Positions 1 through 6,264 are shown, numbered from the stretch's first letter. The stretch is 9,482 nucleotides of DNA from a bacterium (GCA_021782055.1 JAJXVP010000098.1:1-9482), one strand, 5' to 3'. Notes: a model not told the origin generated them from the sequence alone. Numbers and translations: made by a program.

Positions 1-712
1 TAATTGACAAGACGTGAATTTTTTCGGAGACATCACTCATCATCTCTAAAATAGTGACAATCTTTTTTGATTGTTCAAAAAGAACTTCCGACTGCCTCAT
101 GGACTCATTGAGGGCATTCGTGACAACCTTTACGCCGTTTTGAACCTGTTCCGAGAGGCTAAAGGCCTGTTGCGCCGTTCCGGCCAAATTGTCAGAAATC
201 TCGTAAGCACGAAGTACATTTTCACGAATAAACTCTGCGTTTTGTTTTAGGTCCTCATAACCAGGAAGCGAGGGCTGAGCCATAAGCCCCCGTAAAGAAG
301 AAAAAAACTCCTTGACAGTCGAAGACCACTCGCTTGTAACTTGCCCAGCTAATTGAGCTTCGACCGTTAAAGAGGCTTGATCGGAAATCTCCTTCACCTG
401 TGATTCGCTAAAGCCAGTAGCTACTGATTCCACATCCTCTGCTTCGGACACGAGCTCTTCAAGTGACTCAACCTCCGAAACCCCTTCGGTCTTTAACGCC
501 GCGCTGGAGACAACGGCTTTAACAGGAGCCACCTCTGTTCGTACGTTTTTCCAAAACAGCCGCCAAAAAACAACAAAACCCAGAACCCCGGCCGCCAGCC
601 CCCCAGCTAAAACCAGTGTACCTGACGGCACGGCCCGGGCAAATTCCCCCCAAAGGGTTGTTATCGCCATCCACAGCACGGCTGCCCCTAAGAGGGAAAG
701 CCGATTTTTCAT
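1..712 (-). CDS. Methyl-accepting chemotaxis-like membrane protein, N-terminal part (runs off left edge)
   Basis: Reading the minus strand from ATG at 712 gives 237 codons without a stop to the window edge. Two hydrophobic helices (about residues 5-21 and 30-54) form a membrane hairpin with a very short loop, so no extracytoplasmic sensor domain is present. An acidic linker follows (about 75-100), then an amphipathic helical region. Residues about 200-237 (ALNESMRQSEV, then MMSDVSEKIHVLSI) match the start of the chemoreceptor signalling domain, which in the family normally continues into the hairpin that binds CheA/CheW. No HAMP domain is evident. The start overlaps the stop of the STAS gene as ATGA, which implies translational coupling; no strong ribosome site of its own is seen. 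It probably relays or receives a signal linked to the STAS/ATPase pair. The MCP assignment rests on the last 40 residues; the rest lies outside the window. Confidence 0.75.
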   Translation of the reverse strand, partial: MKNRLSLLGAAVLWMAITTLWGEFARAVPSGTLVLAGGLAAGVLGFVVFWRLFWKNVRTEVAPVKAVVSSAALKTEGVSEVESLEELVSEAEDVESVATGFSESQVKEISDQASLTVEAQLAGQVTSEWSSTVKEFFSSLRGLMAQPSLPGYEDLKQNAEFIRENVLRAYEISDNLAGTAQQAFSLSEQVQNGVKVVTNALNESMRQSEVLFEQSKKIVTILEMMSDVSEKIHVLSI

Positions 713-1089
713 TCGATTTTCACTGCCCCAGGTACAAGGAACGTCAGGGTTGGCAAACTTGTTACCTGCCAAGTAATCGCTTTGTTATGAGCGATCTTGA
801 TCCGGTATTTTTGATCCGCCGGCAACATGGCAAGCTTCATGATCCACTTCGCAACGGCTTTAATTCCCGATGAGTTCAAGAAATTGAGGCCTTTAAAGTC
901 AGCGACAATTTCGGGAATTTTCTTCGCAACCATTCCGCTATGCACCTTTTCAAACACGGGATCCAAGATAATGCTAGGATCTTCCATGTCGATATCGCCA
1001 ATAAAGCGAATTACCATATCAGGACCATTATCAGCAACTTCAATTTTGATTTTGTCCTGCGCAATTGGGTCAATGCCTAATTTATTCAT
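709..1089 (-). CDS. STAS-domain protein, anti-sigma-factor antagonist-like (Slr1659 type)
   Basis: 126 residues, a single STAS domain. The family's phosphoacceptor region is visible as DFKGLNFLNSSGIKAVAKW (residues 64-82), with the candidate phosphoserine at S73/S74. The usual DSSG is NSSG here, as I recall from the cyanobacterial Slr1659-type regulators, and the tail (AITWQVTSLPTL, then VPGAVKIE) also resembles them. Known role of the family: the unphosphorylated protein binds a partner kinase/anti-sigma ATPase and is switched by serine phosphorylation; acts in the cytoplasm. A ribosome site GAGGAA (1095-1100 on the plus strand) lies 5 bases before ATG at 1089. It follows the ATPase gene after 42 bases and overlaps the receptor-like gene by ATGA, so it is the middle member of a cassette. 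The real partner and output are not shown by the sequence. Confidence 0.85.
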   Translation of the reverse strand: MNKLGIDPIAQDKIKIEVADNGPDMVIRFIGDIDMEDPSIILDPVFEKVHSGMVAKKIPEIVADFKGLNFLNSSGIKAVAKWIMKLAMLPADQKYRIKIAHNKAITWQVTSLPTLTFLVPGAVKIE

Positions 1090-1131
1090 AATTCTTCCTC
1101 GTTAAATTCTTCCTTGCTAAATGCAGAACTG

Positions 1132-1599
1132 CTAGCGAACTTCAATCGTGATGGTTACCCGGTTTTCAGGCGAAACCTCAAGTTTCAAGTTAGCTCCTGT
1201 TTCATACCGAATGCGCGCCAAGCCCAACTGGCTCTTACCATCCGAGCGAGTTGCCGCTTCACGCATTTGCATAATGTAGGCTTCCAAAGGATCCCCCGCC
1301 ATAATCTTCTTGAAAAGCCCTGAAACCTCTTTAGCACCCTGTTCAGTTGCCTGGTTCGTCACGCTGGCCGTGATCAAACCAGTCTCGGGAAAAGCTTGTA
1401 CAATACAATGGGTATCTTCGCTTGCGCCGTACTTAACAGCATTTTCCAAAAGCTCAGAGGCCGCCATGGCAATGGCATCAGCCTTTGCCTGATCTGAAAT
1501 GGCGATCGCAATGAAGTTCTGAATAAATATTCGGGCCGGTGAGATGTACTTCCACCGAGGTCCGAACCTAATTTCTATGTATCCATCGGGTTTAGCCAT
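1132..1599 (-). CDS. GHKL/HATPase_c regulatory ATPase, anti-sigma or serine-kinase-like (Slr1658 type)
   Basis: 155 residues. The N box of histidine-kinase-type ATPases is clear (ASELLENAVKYGA, 47-59, with E49 and N53), and the G2 box appears as KSQLGLARIRYETGANL (122-138). The expected G1 box (DxGxG) is replaced by VTNQATEQ around 80-87, so nucleotide binding may be altered. There is no phosphoaccepting His domain. This is the build of SpoIIAB/RsbW-like partner-switching kinases, and gene order with the STAS protein supports that: such ATPases phosphorylate or bind the STAS protein. A good ribosome site, AAAGGTGG (1606-1613), is 6 bases from ATG at 1599. It lies 97 bases downstream of fabH with no terminator visible between them, so cotranscription is possible but unproven. 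Whether it controls a sigma factor, an enzyme or the receptor-like protein is unknown. Confidence 0.82.
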   Translation of the reverse strand: MAKPDGYIEIRFGPRWKYISPARIFIQNFIAIAISDQAKADAIAMAASELLENAVKYGASEDTHCIVQAFPETGLITASVTNQATEQGAKEVSGLFKKIMAGDPLEAYIMQMREAATRSDGKSQLGLARIRYETGANLKLEVSPENRVTITIEVR

Positions 1600-1696
1600 A
1601 GGAAACCACCTTTATGACAAAAAGTCTTATACAACGAATCGTAACCTGTCCGGCCAAAGAAAGCAAGAAAAATGGAGAAAACCTCTAGCTAGATTT

Positions 1697-2644
1697 TTAC
1701 CAGCGAAACAAGTTCGCTCCAGCCGTGAGCCCGGCTCCATAACCAATGGTAAGTACCCAAGTGCCACGAACCAGAAGGCCCTTTTGGTCCATTTCTGCCA
1801 ACGCCAAGGGGATTGAAGCTCCCGACGTGTTGGCATATTCCTCAATATTCGTGTAGAATTTTTCTACCGGGACGTCCAACCTTTTGGCAGTAGCTTCAAT
1901 GATTCTGAAGTTAGCCTGATGAGGAACAATCCAACCGACATCATGAATTGATAGGTGATTTTTCTCAAGGATTGACAGAATCAGGGCTTTCATGACTTGT
2001 ATAGCAAAATTGTATACCCTCCTACCCTCCATGTGGACGAAAGGAGACTCTGCCGTCCTACTGGTCAAGGCCAAGGTTCCCGAGCCATCCGAGGTCAATA
2101 GCGAAGTACGAAAGCTATCTGGGGGCAATTGTGCGTCCATTCCGACCAAAACAGCACCGGCACCGTCGCCAAACAAAACACAGGTTGAACGATCAGTCCA
2201 ATCGACAATTCTTGAAAAAACCTCTGCGCCAACGACAAGAACAAGCTGAGAGGACCCAGATACAAGGAAAGAGCGGGCTGTTTCAAGGGCATAAACAAAG
2301 CCCGCACAGGCGGCAACCAAATCCATGGCTCCAGCATGCCGACAACCGAGTTTATCTTGAACAATTGAGGCGCAGGAAGGAAAACCGGGATAATCTGGTG
2401 ACCCAGTCGCCAATAAGATCAAATCAACGTCATCGGGTGATTTTCCGGACCGGGCCAAGGCTTGCTGACAGGCACGAACAGCTAAATCCGAAGTATTTTC
2501 ATCCTCGGCGGCAATATATCGATAACGGATCCCGGTATGACTGAAGATCCATTCATCTGAGGTGTCCAAAGTCTGGGCAAGATCGTGATTGGACATTCGG
2601 CGCAAGGGTACAGCCATTCCCGTGGAGAGAATGTGAGGTGTCAA
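1697..2644 (-). CDS. fabH: Beta-ketoacyl-ACP synthase III
   Basis: 315 residues, full family length. FabH condenses acetyl-CoA (or branched acyl-CoA) with malonyl-ACP to start type II fatty acid synthesis in the cytoplasm. The catalytic triad is visible: C113 in DLVAACAGFVYAL, H242 in VPHQANFRII and N272 in YANTSGASIPLAL. Also present are FGDGAGAVLV (158-167) and the C-terminal GYGAGLTAGA, where the family usually has GFGAG. The start is TTG at 2644, supported by AGGAG (plus-strand CTCCT at 2651-2655) 6 bases upstream; the next in-frame ATG would remove the first beta strand. It is divergent from tRNA-Ala, and a promoter-like sequence lies in the shared palindrome. The usual plsX/fabD neighbours are absent; instead a partner-switch cassette follows. 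Primer chain length cannot be told from sequence. A paralogous KAS III with another acyl substrate is the main alternative. Confidence 0.93.
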   Translation of the reverse strand: MTPHILSTGMAVPLRRMSNHDLAQTLDTSDEWIFSHTGIRYRYIAAEDENTSDLAVRACQQALARSGKSPDDVDLILLATGSPDYPGFPSCASIVQDKLGCRHAGAMDLVAACAGFVYALETARSFLVSGSSQLVLVVGAEVFSRIVDWTDRSTCVLFGDGAGAVLVGMDAQLPPDSFRTSLLTSDGSGTLALTSRTAESPFVHMEGRRVYNFAIQVMKALILSILEKNHLSIHDVGWIVPHQANFRIIEATAKRLDVPVEKFYTNIEEYANTSGASIPLALAEMDQKGLLVRGTWVLTIGYGAGLTAGANLFRW

Positions 2645-2671
2645 AAGAAGCTCCTGTCAAAAGTTGACGCC

Positions 2672-2701
2672 ATGGTAAAAGCCCCCTTACGCCTTGGTCA
2701 A
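2672..2701 (-). promoter_or_regulatory. Probable sigma70-type promoter for fabH
   Basis: On the minus strand, TTGACC (2701-2696) is followed after 18 bases by TACCAT (2677-2672). The predicted start, near 2665, would leave a leader of about 20 bases carrying the AGGAG ribosome site. The -35 is good, but the -10 matches the consensus at only four of six positions. Confidence 0.45.
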
Positions 2702-2714
2702 GACGCTTGACCAA
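2694..2714. promoter_or_regulatory. Perfect palindrome with back-to-back -35 boxes (operator candidate)
   Basis: TTGGTCAAG (2694-2702), centre ACG, then CTTGACCAA (2706-2714): 9-bp arms with no mismatch. Each arm contains TTGACC read outward, serving as -35 for fabH on the minus strand and for tRNA-Ala on the plus strand. The symmetry could come simply from two opposed -35 boxes, but the match extends beyond the hexamers, so a dimeric regulator or two mutually exclusive polymerases are both possible. Confidence 0.55.
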
Positions 2715-2735
2715 AATCTGGGAGATCGGTATAGT
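2707..2735 (+). promoter_or_regulatory. Sigma70-type promoter of tRNA-Ala
   Basis: TTGACC (2707-2712), a 17-base spacer, then TATAGT (2730-2735). Both hexamers match the consensus at five of six positions with ideal spacing. The predicted start near 2742 is only a few bases before the mature tRNA end at 2749, as expected for a single tRNA transcript. Confidence 0.75.
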
Positions 2736-2748
2736 TCATTTCAGTTAA

Positions 2749-2822
2749 GGGGCTGTAGCTCAGTTGGCTAGAGCACCACAATGGCATTGTGGGGGTCAGG
2801 GGTTCAAGTCCCCTCAGCTCCA
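2749..2822 (+). tRNA. tRNA-Ala(GGC)
   Basis: A complete 74-base cloverleaf. Acceptor arm GGGGCTG (2749-2755) pairs with CAGCTCC (2815-2821), including a G3:U70 wobble, the alanine identity element. D stem GCTC/GAGC, anticodon stem CCACA (2776-2780)/TGTGG (2788-2792), loop ATGGCAT with anticodon GGC at 2783-2785, five-base variable loop, and T arm AGGGG-TTCAAGT-CCCCT. The discriminator is A2822. The 3' CCA is not encoded (AAA follows), so it must be added by tRNA nucleotidyltransferase. It reads GCC/GCU codons. Confidence 0.97.
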
Positions 2823-2828
2823 AAAACA

Positions 2829-2862
2829 AAAAGGAGTAGCGAGCTACTCCTTTTTTATTTTT
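2829..2862 (+). terminator. Intrinsic terminator after tRNA-Ala
   Basis: AAGGAGTAG (2831-2839), loop CGAG, CTACTCCTT (2844-2852): a perfect stem followed by a T-rich tract to about 2862. The A-rich sequence on the left side would give a T-rich tail on the minus strand, so it may also work in the opposite direction. Confidence 0.92.
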
Positions 2863-3002
2863 CAAAAGCCTTGTACACCTTTCCTACAGTAGCTCCCAGT
2901 TCAACCCGCAAGCCTTCTTAAAAAACAATTATGGTCGCTTCTTGCGAGGATTTTTCACTTTAATCTGGACATCAAACGGTAACTGCGACAAAATACTATC
3001 AA

Positions 3003-4676
3003 ATGACTGAGAAGTATTCAGGGGAGATTGACCCCGAGATTGCCGAACTGCTCAATTTTACCTCACCGCCATCCAAAGAATCCGGAGCAAAAGCCGCTCC
3101 CAATGGCTCGCCTTCAGCTCCAAGTTTTGATGATCTTTTTACGGCCAAGCCTAACAAAGCCCCATCCCGAGATCCAGGGGCTGATGTTGACCTCTCCGTC
3201 AAAACCTTTAGTCCGATCCAAGAATATTGGGGAGCTCCGCAACCCTATTTTGAAAATAAAGACTATTACAAAATTATCCTCAAAGACGGGGGCGAAACTG
3301 CCGCTCGTGTCCATAAAATCTTAACTGAGCTCATGAACGCCCCTGACCCCGAGGCACGCGGACAAGCCCGTTTACGACTAGTTCCCGCTTGGTGGGACTT
3401 TTTGGGAACGGTAGTCAGGGATCTGTCGCCAAAAATGGAACAGCCTAAGGCTCTAGCACTGCGCTTTGGAGCACTTCTCCCGTCGTTGCTCAGTCCCGAA
3501 CAAAGACAAATGGTTTCATGCATCAAATGGGATAATCGTACGGGCGAACCCATCCATTACCTTGACGAGTGGTTACGCAAAGTCGGGTCTGGGGAGGTGG
3601 TTCCTCTCGCAACCGATGAAGAGTTTAAGCCTGTAAAAAAGTCCCAAGACAATGGTGCTGCCCTCCAGCGAGTTGAAAAATTGCAGGGCCAAGTTCAAGC
3701 GCAAAGCGGACTTATTCAATTGAAGCTACAAGAACTCTCTGACCTAGAAAATTCTCTTCCCTCCCAAGCGGAGCTTTTGCGACAGCACGAGCGGAATCCT
3801 CGCTTTCCACATCTTGCGGATGTCTACAACAGCGCTCAAAAATCTTCGTTAACGACAATTCAAGAGGCAATCAAAAGACTGGCAGTTCTTGACCGCGAGC
3901 TGGCCGCAAGTTTTGGCGACCTAGAAAAGTTTCAAAATGAACTTGATCAAGCTCGCCAACGGCTTGACGACTCGGGTGGTAACGTGGTTGATGCAAAAAC
4001 AGCACTCCACGAGCTAGGTTCGTTGCGGCAGATGGCTAAGCTCTCATGCGGGCGACAAGGCAACCACTTCCCCCTGATGATGAAACAGTACTTGCCCCCC
4101 CGCCAAGAAGATGTCGGTACGCGAGAAAATGTTCTGGCTATCATGGCTGAAGTCGAACATTTGGACCCAGGGGTGTTTCAGCGAACCTTTAAAGGCATGG
4201 CGACGCGTATTGTTCCCCACGTAATCCTCCTGCCTTCGTATGGAGAATATGGTCTCTGCTGGGAGCCCTTTGAAAAGTTTAACCGTTCGACGAGCCGCGG
4301 GAGAATCGCCATCCCGATGTACCCCAAAAACCTGAAACAAGCTGTAATTTTTGCCTTGGGTGATTTGCGTTGGCAAGTTGCAAAAGAAAAAGCTGGATAC
4401 CGTTGGATGGAAGAAGGAATCACCGGCTGGTATTACCAATGGTTCACCGACCGTGGCTTGCGAGGCGATGTCCGCGAATTCTTCATTCAAGACTACATTT
4501 TATGGATCACTAAAGAAAGCGAAGGGACGCAGAAGCTCGACAAAGACATTCGAGGTATTTTCTGGCGAAACATCCCCTTCCCTGATGACGTTCGAGACAC
4601 CCTAAAAAATCGTGGCTTTGTTTATAGCGAGCTTTATAAAAAGGACATCAACCGTTCGCTCTCCGACGGTTACTGA
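3003..4676 (+). CDS. Conserved-looking protein of unknown function with central coiled coil
   Basis: 557 residues; I do not recognise the family. The N-terminus (about 1-70) is rich in Pro, Ser, Ala and acidic residues and is likely disordered. Residues about 71-200 form a helical, Trp-containing region (PAWWDFLGTVV at 128-138). Residues about 216-345 are Gln/Glu/Leu-rich and predicted coiled coil. Residues about 346-557 form a second folded region rich in aromatics (GYRWMEEGITGWYYQWF, 465-481). No signal peptide, membrane helix, Walker motif or HExxH was found, so it is probably cytoplasmic. No Shine-Dalgarno precedes ATG at 3003, and the frame closes upstream at 2961, so this is the only ATG near the 5' end. 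TACTAT sits 3 bases before the ATG, and a weak -10-like TTTAAT lies at 2959. Codon use looks coherent throughout and no frameshift is seen. A structural or scaffold role is only a guess from the coiled coil. Confidence 0.8.
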   Translation: MTEKYSGEIDPEIAELLNFTSPPSKESGAKAAPNGSPSAPSFDDLFTAKPNKAPSRDPGADVDLSVKTFSPIQEYWGAPQPYFENKDYYKIILKDGGETAARVHKILTELMNAPDPEARGQARLRLVPAWWDFLGTVVRDLSPKMEQPKALALRFGALLPSLLSPEQRQMVSCIKWDNRTGEPIHYLDEWLRKVGSGEVVPLATDEEFKPVKKSQDNGAALQRVEKLQGQVQAQSGLIQLKLQELSDLENSLPSQAELLRQHERNPRFPHLADVYNSAQKSSLTTIQEAIKRLAVLDRELAASFGDLEKFQNELDQARQRLDDSGGNVVDAKTALHELGSLRQMAKLSCGRQGNHFPLMMKQYLPPRQEDVGTRENVLAIMAEVEHLDPGVFQRTFKGMATRIVPHVILLPSYGEYGLCWEPFEKFNRSTSRGRIAIPMYPKNLKQAVIFALGDLRWQVAKEKAGYRWMEEGITGWYYQWFTDRGLRGDVREFFIQDYILWITKESEGTQKLDKDIRGIFWRNIPFPDDVRDTLKNRGFVYSELYKKDINRSLSDGY

Positions 4677-4701
4677 GCCTCACTCTATTCAAGAGGCTCA
4701 G
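4673..4701. terminator. Hairpin between convergent genes, possible bidirectional attenuator/terminator
   Basis: CTGAGCCTC (4673-4681) and GAGGCTCAG (4693-4701) form a perfect 9-bp stem with an 11-base loop. The TGA of the plus-strand gene (4674-4676) and the TGA of the minus-strand gene (4700-4698) lie in opposite arms. There is no T run on either side, so it is not a textbook intrinsic terminator; it may stabilise 3' ends or need a factor. Confidence 0.5.
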
Positions 4702-4973
4702 AACCATTTGTCCTTAAAAAGAAAAGGATCAAAATAACGTTCAAGACGAATACGTTCCCGAAGGATTCGAAACAGCCACCGATAGGTGAACCACGATGCA
4801 GCCAATGCGGAAAGAAAAAACACCACCCAGGTCGCCTGAGCTAAAATGCCGGTTTGGTCCGGCAAAAGCAACGAACCGATGCCTAAAAAGGCTAAGAAAT
4901 AAAACACCATGAGAACAAGAATAAACAAGACAGCTCCCACTAAAAATAGAACCGTATTCACGCGCTTGTTCAC
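4698..4973 (-). CDS. Small two-helix membrane protein of unknown function
   Basis: 91 residues with two strong transmembrane segments (about 7-31 and 44-66) and a basic, Arg-rich cytoplasmic-looking tail (RILRERIRLERYFDPF, 69-84) that suggests positive-inside orientation for that end. Starts with GTG at 4973, overlapping the lspA stop as GTGA, with AAGGA (plus-strand TCCTT, 4981-4985) 7 bases upstream inside lspA. The overlap indicates translational coupling to lspA, so it may work at the membrane in the same process, lipoprotein maturation or its quality control; this is an inference from position only. No catalytic or known family motif is visible. Its stop lies in the hairpin shared with the convergent gene. 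Confidence 0.8.
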   Translation of the reverse strand: MNKRVNTVLFLVGAVLFILVLMVFYFLAFLGIGSLLLPDQTGILAQATWVVFFLSALAASWFTYRWLFRILRERIRLERYFDPFLFKDKWF

Positions 4974-5482
4974 TTTGGTTTCCTTGCCACTAAAAAGGAC
5001 AGAAGCAGCAAAGCCACACCAACAACAACCATTGAATCAGCAATGTTAAAGGTTGGCCAACGTTCTAAACCGAAAAGCCCGTAAAACTTGAAACTCAAGA
5101 AATCCACGACGCCATGCGGACGAAACGCACGGTCAAGCAAGTTGCCGGTACCGCCGCCCAAAATTAGCGCCAACGCCCAGCGCTGAATGCCATGTAAGCT
5201 CTTGTCTCTCCAGTAAAAAACCCCTAAAACAATCAATACCAACAGTGGTACCGCTAAAAAAAGAACACTGCGAATGGGAAGAGGCAGTGCATCACCTACC
5301 GAAAATGCCACACCGGTATTGCGCTGGTGCGTCAGATAAAAAAAATCGCCGCCCCAGGACCAGGCCTTTGTTCCCAAAGGAATAGCCTTGACTACCCAGG
5401 CCTTGGTTATTTGATCAGCAACAAGCAAAATCGCCGCCAAGATCAAGGGAAAAATCCTTCCCTTAGGAACTTTCTGTGCCAT
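4970..5482 (-). CDS. lspA: Lipoprotein signal peptidase (signal peptidase II)
   Basis: 170 residues, the usual length. LspA is an inner-membrane aspartic protease that cleaves the signal peptide of prolipoproteins after Lgt has added diacylglycerol to the lipobox Cys. Visible motifs in order: D23QITK, RNTGVAFS (54-61), GGGTGNLLDR (109-118), VVDF (125-128) with catalytic D127, and FNIADS (145-150) with catalytic D149. Four hydrophobic segments (about 11-32, 70-90, 102-113 and 150-166) fit the four-helix topology. ATG at 5482 is preceded by GGAGG (plus-strand CCTCC, 5487-5491). The gene starts 13 bases after the Nif3-like gene stop and overlaps the next small membrane gene, so the three appear to be one operon. 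Spirochaetes depend heavily on lipoproteins, which fits. Confidence 0.96.
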   Translation of the reverse strand: MAQKVPKGRIFPLILAAILLVADQITKAWVVKAIPLGTKAWSWGGDFFYLTHQRNTGVAFSVGDALPLPIRSVLFLAVPLLVLIVLGVFYWRDKSLHGIQRWALALILGGGTGNLLDRAFRPHGVVDFLSFKFYGLFGLERWPTFNIADSMVVVGVALLLLSFLVARKPK

Positions 5483-5495
5483 TCTTCCTCCCTCA

Positions 5496-6257
5496 CTACA
5501 ATCCTGTAGGAGAATCTAAAAATACGGTAGACAAGCCAGTTTCCAAGGCCATAACCTCGGCTAACCGTCTTACCCCCCAGGTCTCGGTGGCATAGTGCCC
5601 CCCCGAGATCATGTTTATCCCCGCCTCTAGGGCCTCGTGGTAAATGGTATGATCGGCATCGCCGGTGATATACAGGTCAAGCCCCTCCACGATTGCTTCG
5701 CGGATCTCAGACGTGGCCCCCCCTGAAACGATACCAACGGTCGAGACTTTGGGTTTTCCAAACGGGAGAATCTGTAGAGCTTGCTCTCGACCGCCCAGAA
5801 GAATCTCGCAAACGCGATCCAAAGTCAACGGGGCGCCCAAGCGACCGGCATACCCGATTTTGGCCCCGTGATAAGTTCCGAAAGGAACAAGGTCCTCTAA
5901 GCCGAGCACCTGTGCGATCACAGCGTTATTGCCGCAAACTGGGTGAGCATCGAGAGGTAAATGTGAAGCGAACAAAGCCAGATCAGCATCCAATAGGGTT
6001 TTTAACCGCTGGTAGTGACCTCCGGTCACGGCAAGAGGCTGTCCCCAAAAAAGCCCGTGATGTACTACCAAAAGATCGGCACCATCCACAACAGCTTTTT
6101 GAAACGACTGCAAACACGCATCGACGGCAAACGCTACCCGAGCGACCTGAGCTTTTTTACAGCTCACCTGCAGGCCGTTGAGCGAGCGGTCTTTTCCAGA
6201 CCATTCGTCGTGGCGCAAGTACTTAGTTAACCAGCTTGTCACTTCGTTCAAAGTCAT
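5496..6257 (-). CDS. Nif3-like dinuclear metal-centre protein
   Basis: 253 residues, the short form of the Nif3/YbgI/DUF34 family, without the inserted middle domain found in longer members. The metal-binding residues are visible: HHGLFW (66-71; H66, H67), LPLDAHP (100-106; D103), GNN (109-111), and near the C-terminus GGHYATETWGV (219-229; H221, E225). The ending SPTGL is typical of the family. Members form toroidal hexamers binding two metal ions; reported roles include metal-dependent hydrolase or metal-insertion activity, but the cellular function is not settled. Start ATG at 6257 has only a weak upstream GAG and a TATACT box just 7 bases before it, so the message may have a very short or no leader. 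It is first in an apparent operon with lspA and a small membrane protein, divergent from the Lon-like gene. Confidence 0.9.
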   Translation of the reverse strand: MTLNEVTSWLTKYLRHDEWSGKDRSLNGLQVSCKKAQVARVAFAVDACLQSFQKAVVDGADLLVVHHGLFWGQPLAVTGGHYQRLKTLLDADLALFASHLPLDAHPVCGNNAVIAQVLGLEDLVPFGTYHGAKIGYAGRLGAPLTLDRVCEILLGGREQALQILPFGKPKVSTVGIVSGGATSEIREAIVEGLDLYITGDADHTIYHEALEAGINMISGGHYATETWGVRRLAEVMALETGLSTVFLDSPTGL

Positions 6258-6264
6258 GTAGCTC

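Noticed and set aside
1638..1666. Promoter-like TTGCTT-17-TACGAT on the minus strand before the ATPase gene, with an alternative TATAAG at 1626-1631.
   Set aside because: The hexamers match the consensus poorly and the two candidates conflict; neither is strong enough to call.
1686..1695. Short palindrome TCTAGCTAGA just after the fabH stop.
   Set aside because: It is only 10 bases with no loop and no following T run on the minus strand, so it is not a credible terminator.
2131..2544. Plus-strand open frame of 137 codons opposite fabH.
   Set aside because: It is antisense to the fabH active-site region, with Arg/Gln-rich low-quality composition; it is explained as a shadow.
2749..3002. tRNA gene as a possible integration (att) site for a mobile element.
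   Set aside because: No integrase, no repeated tRNA 3' end and no phage-like genes are in the window; an ordinary terminator follows the tRNA directly.
2855..3050. Two short minus-strand open segments with protein-like ends (one ending VGKVYKAFEK, one ending VKNPRKKRP), adjoining near an A-run, as if remnants of a frameshifted gene.
   Set aside because: Each is under about 45 codons, has no convincing start or ribosome site, one is closed by a stop at the junction, and the other overlaps the start of the plus-strand gene. Chance open frames are more likely.
4044..4490. Minus-strand open frame of 148 codons opposite the unknown coiled-coil protein.
   Set aside because: It lies wholly inside the plus-strand gene, with no promoter, ribosome site or recognisable motif.
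5693..6181. Plus-strand open frame of 162 codons opposite the Nif3-like gene.
   Set aside because: It is antisense to a well-supported gene, rich in Arg and Pro, with no family resemblance or ribosome site: a shadow frame.
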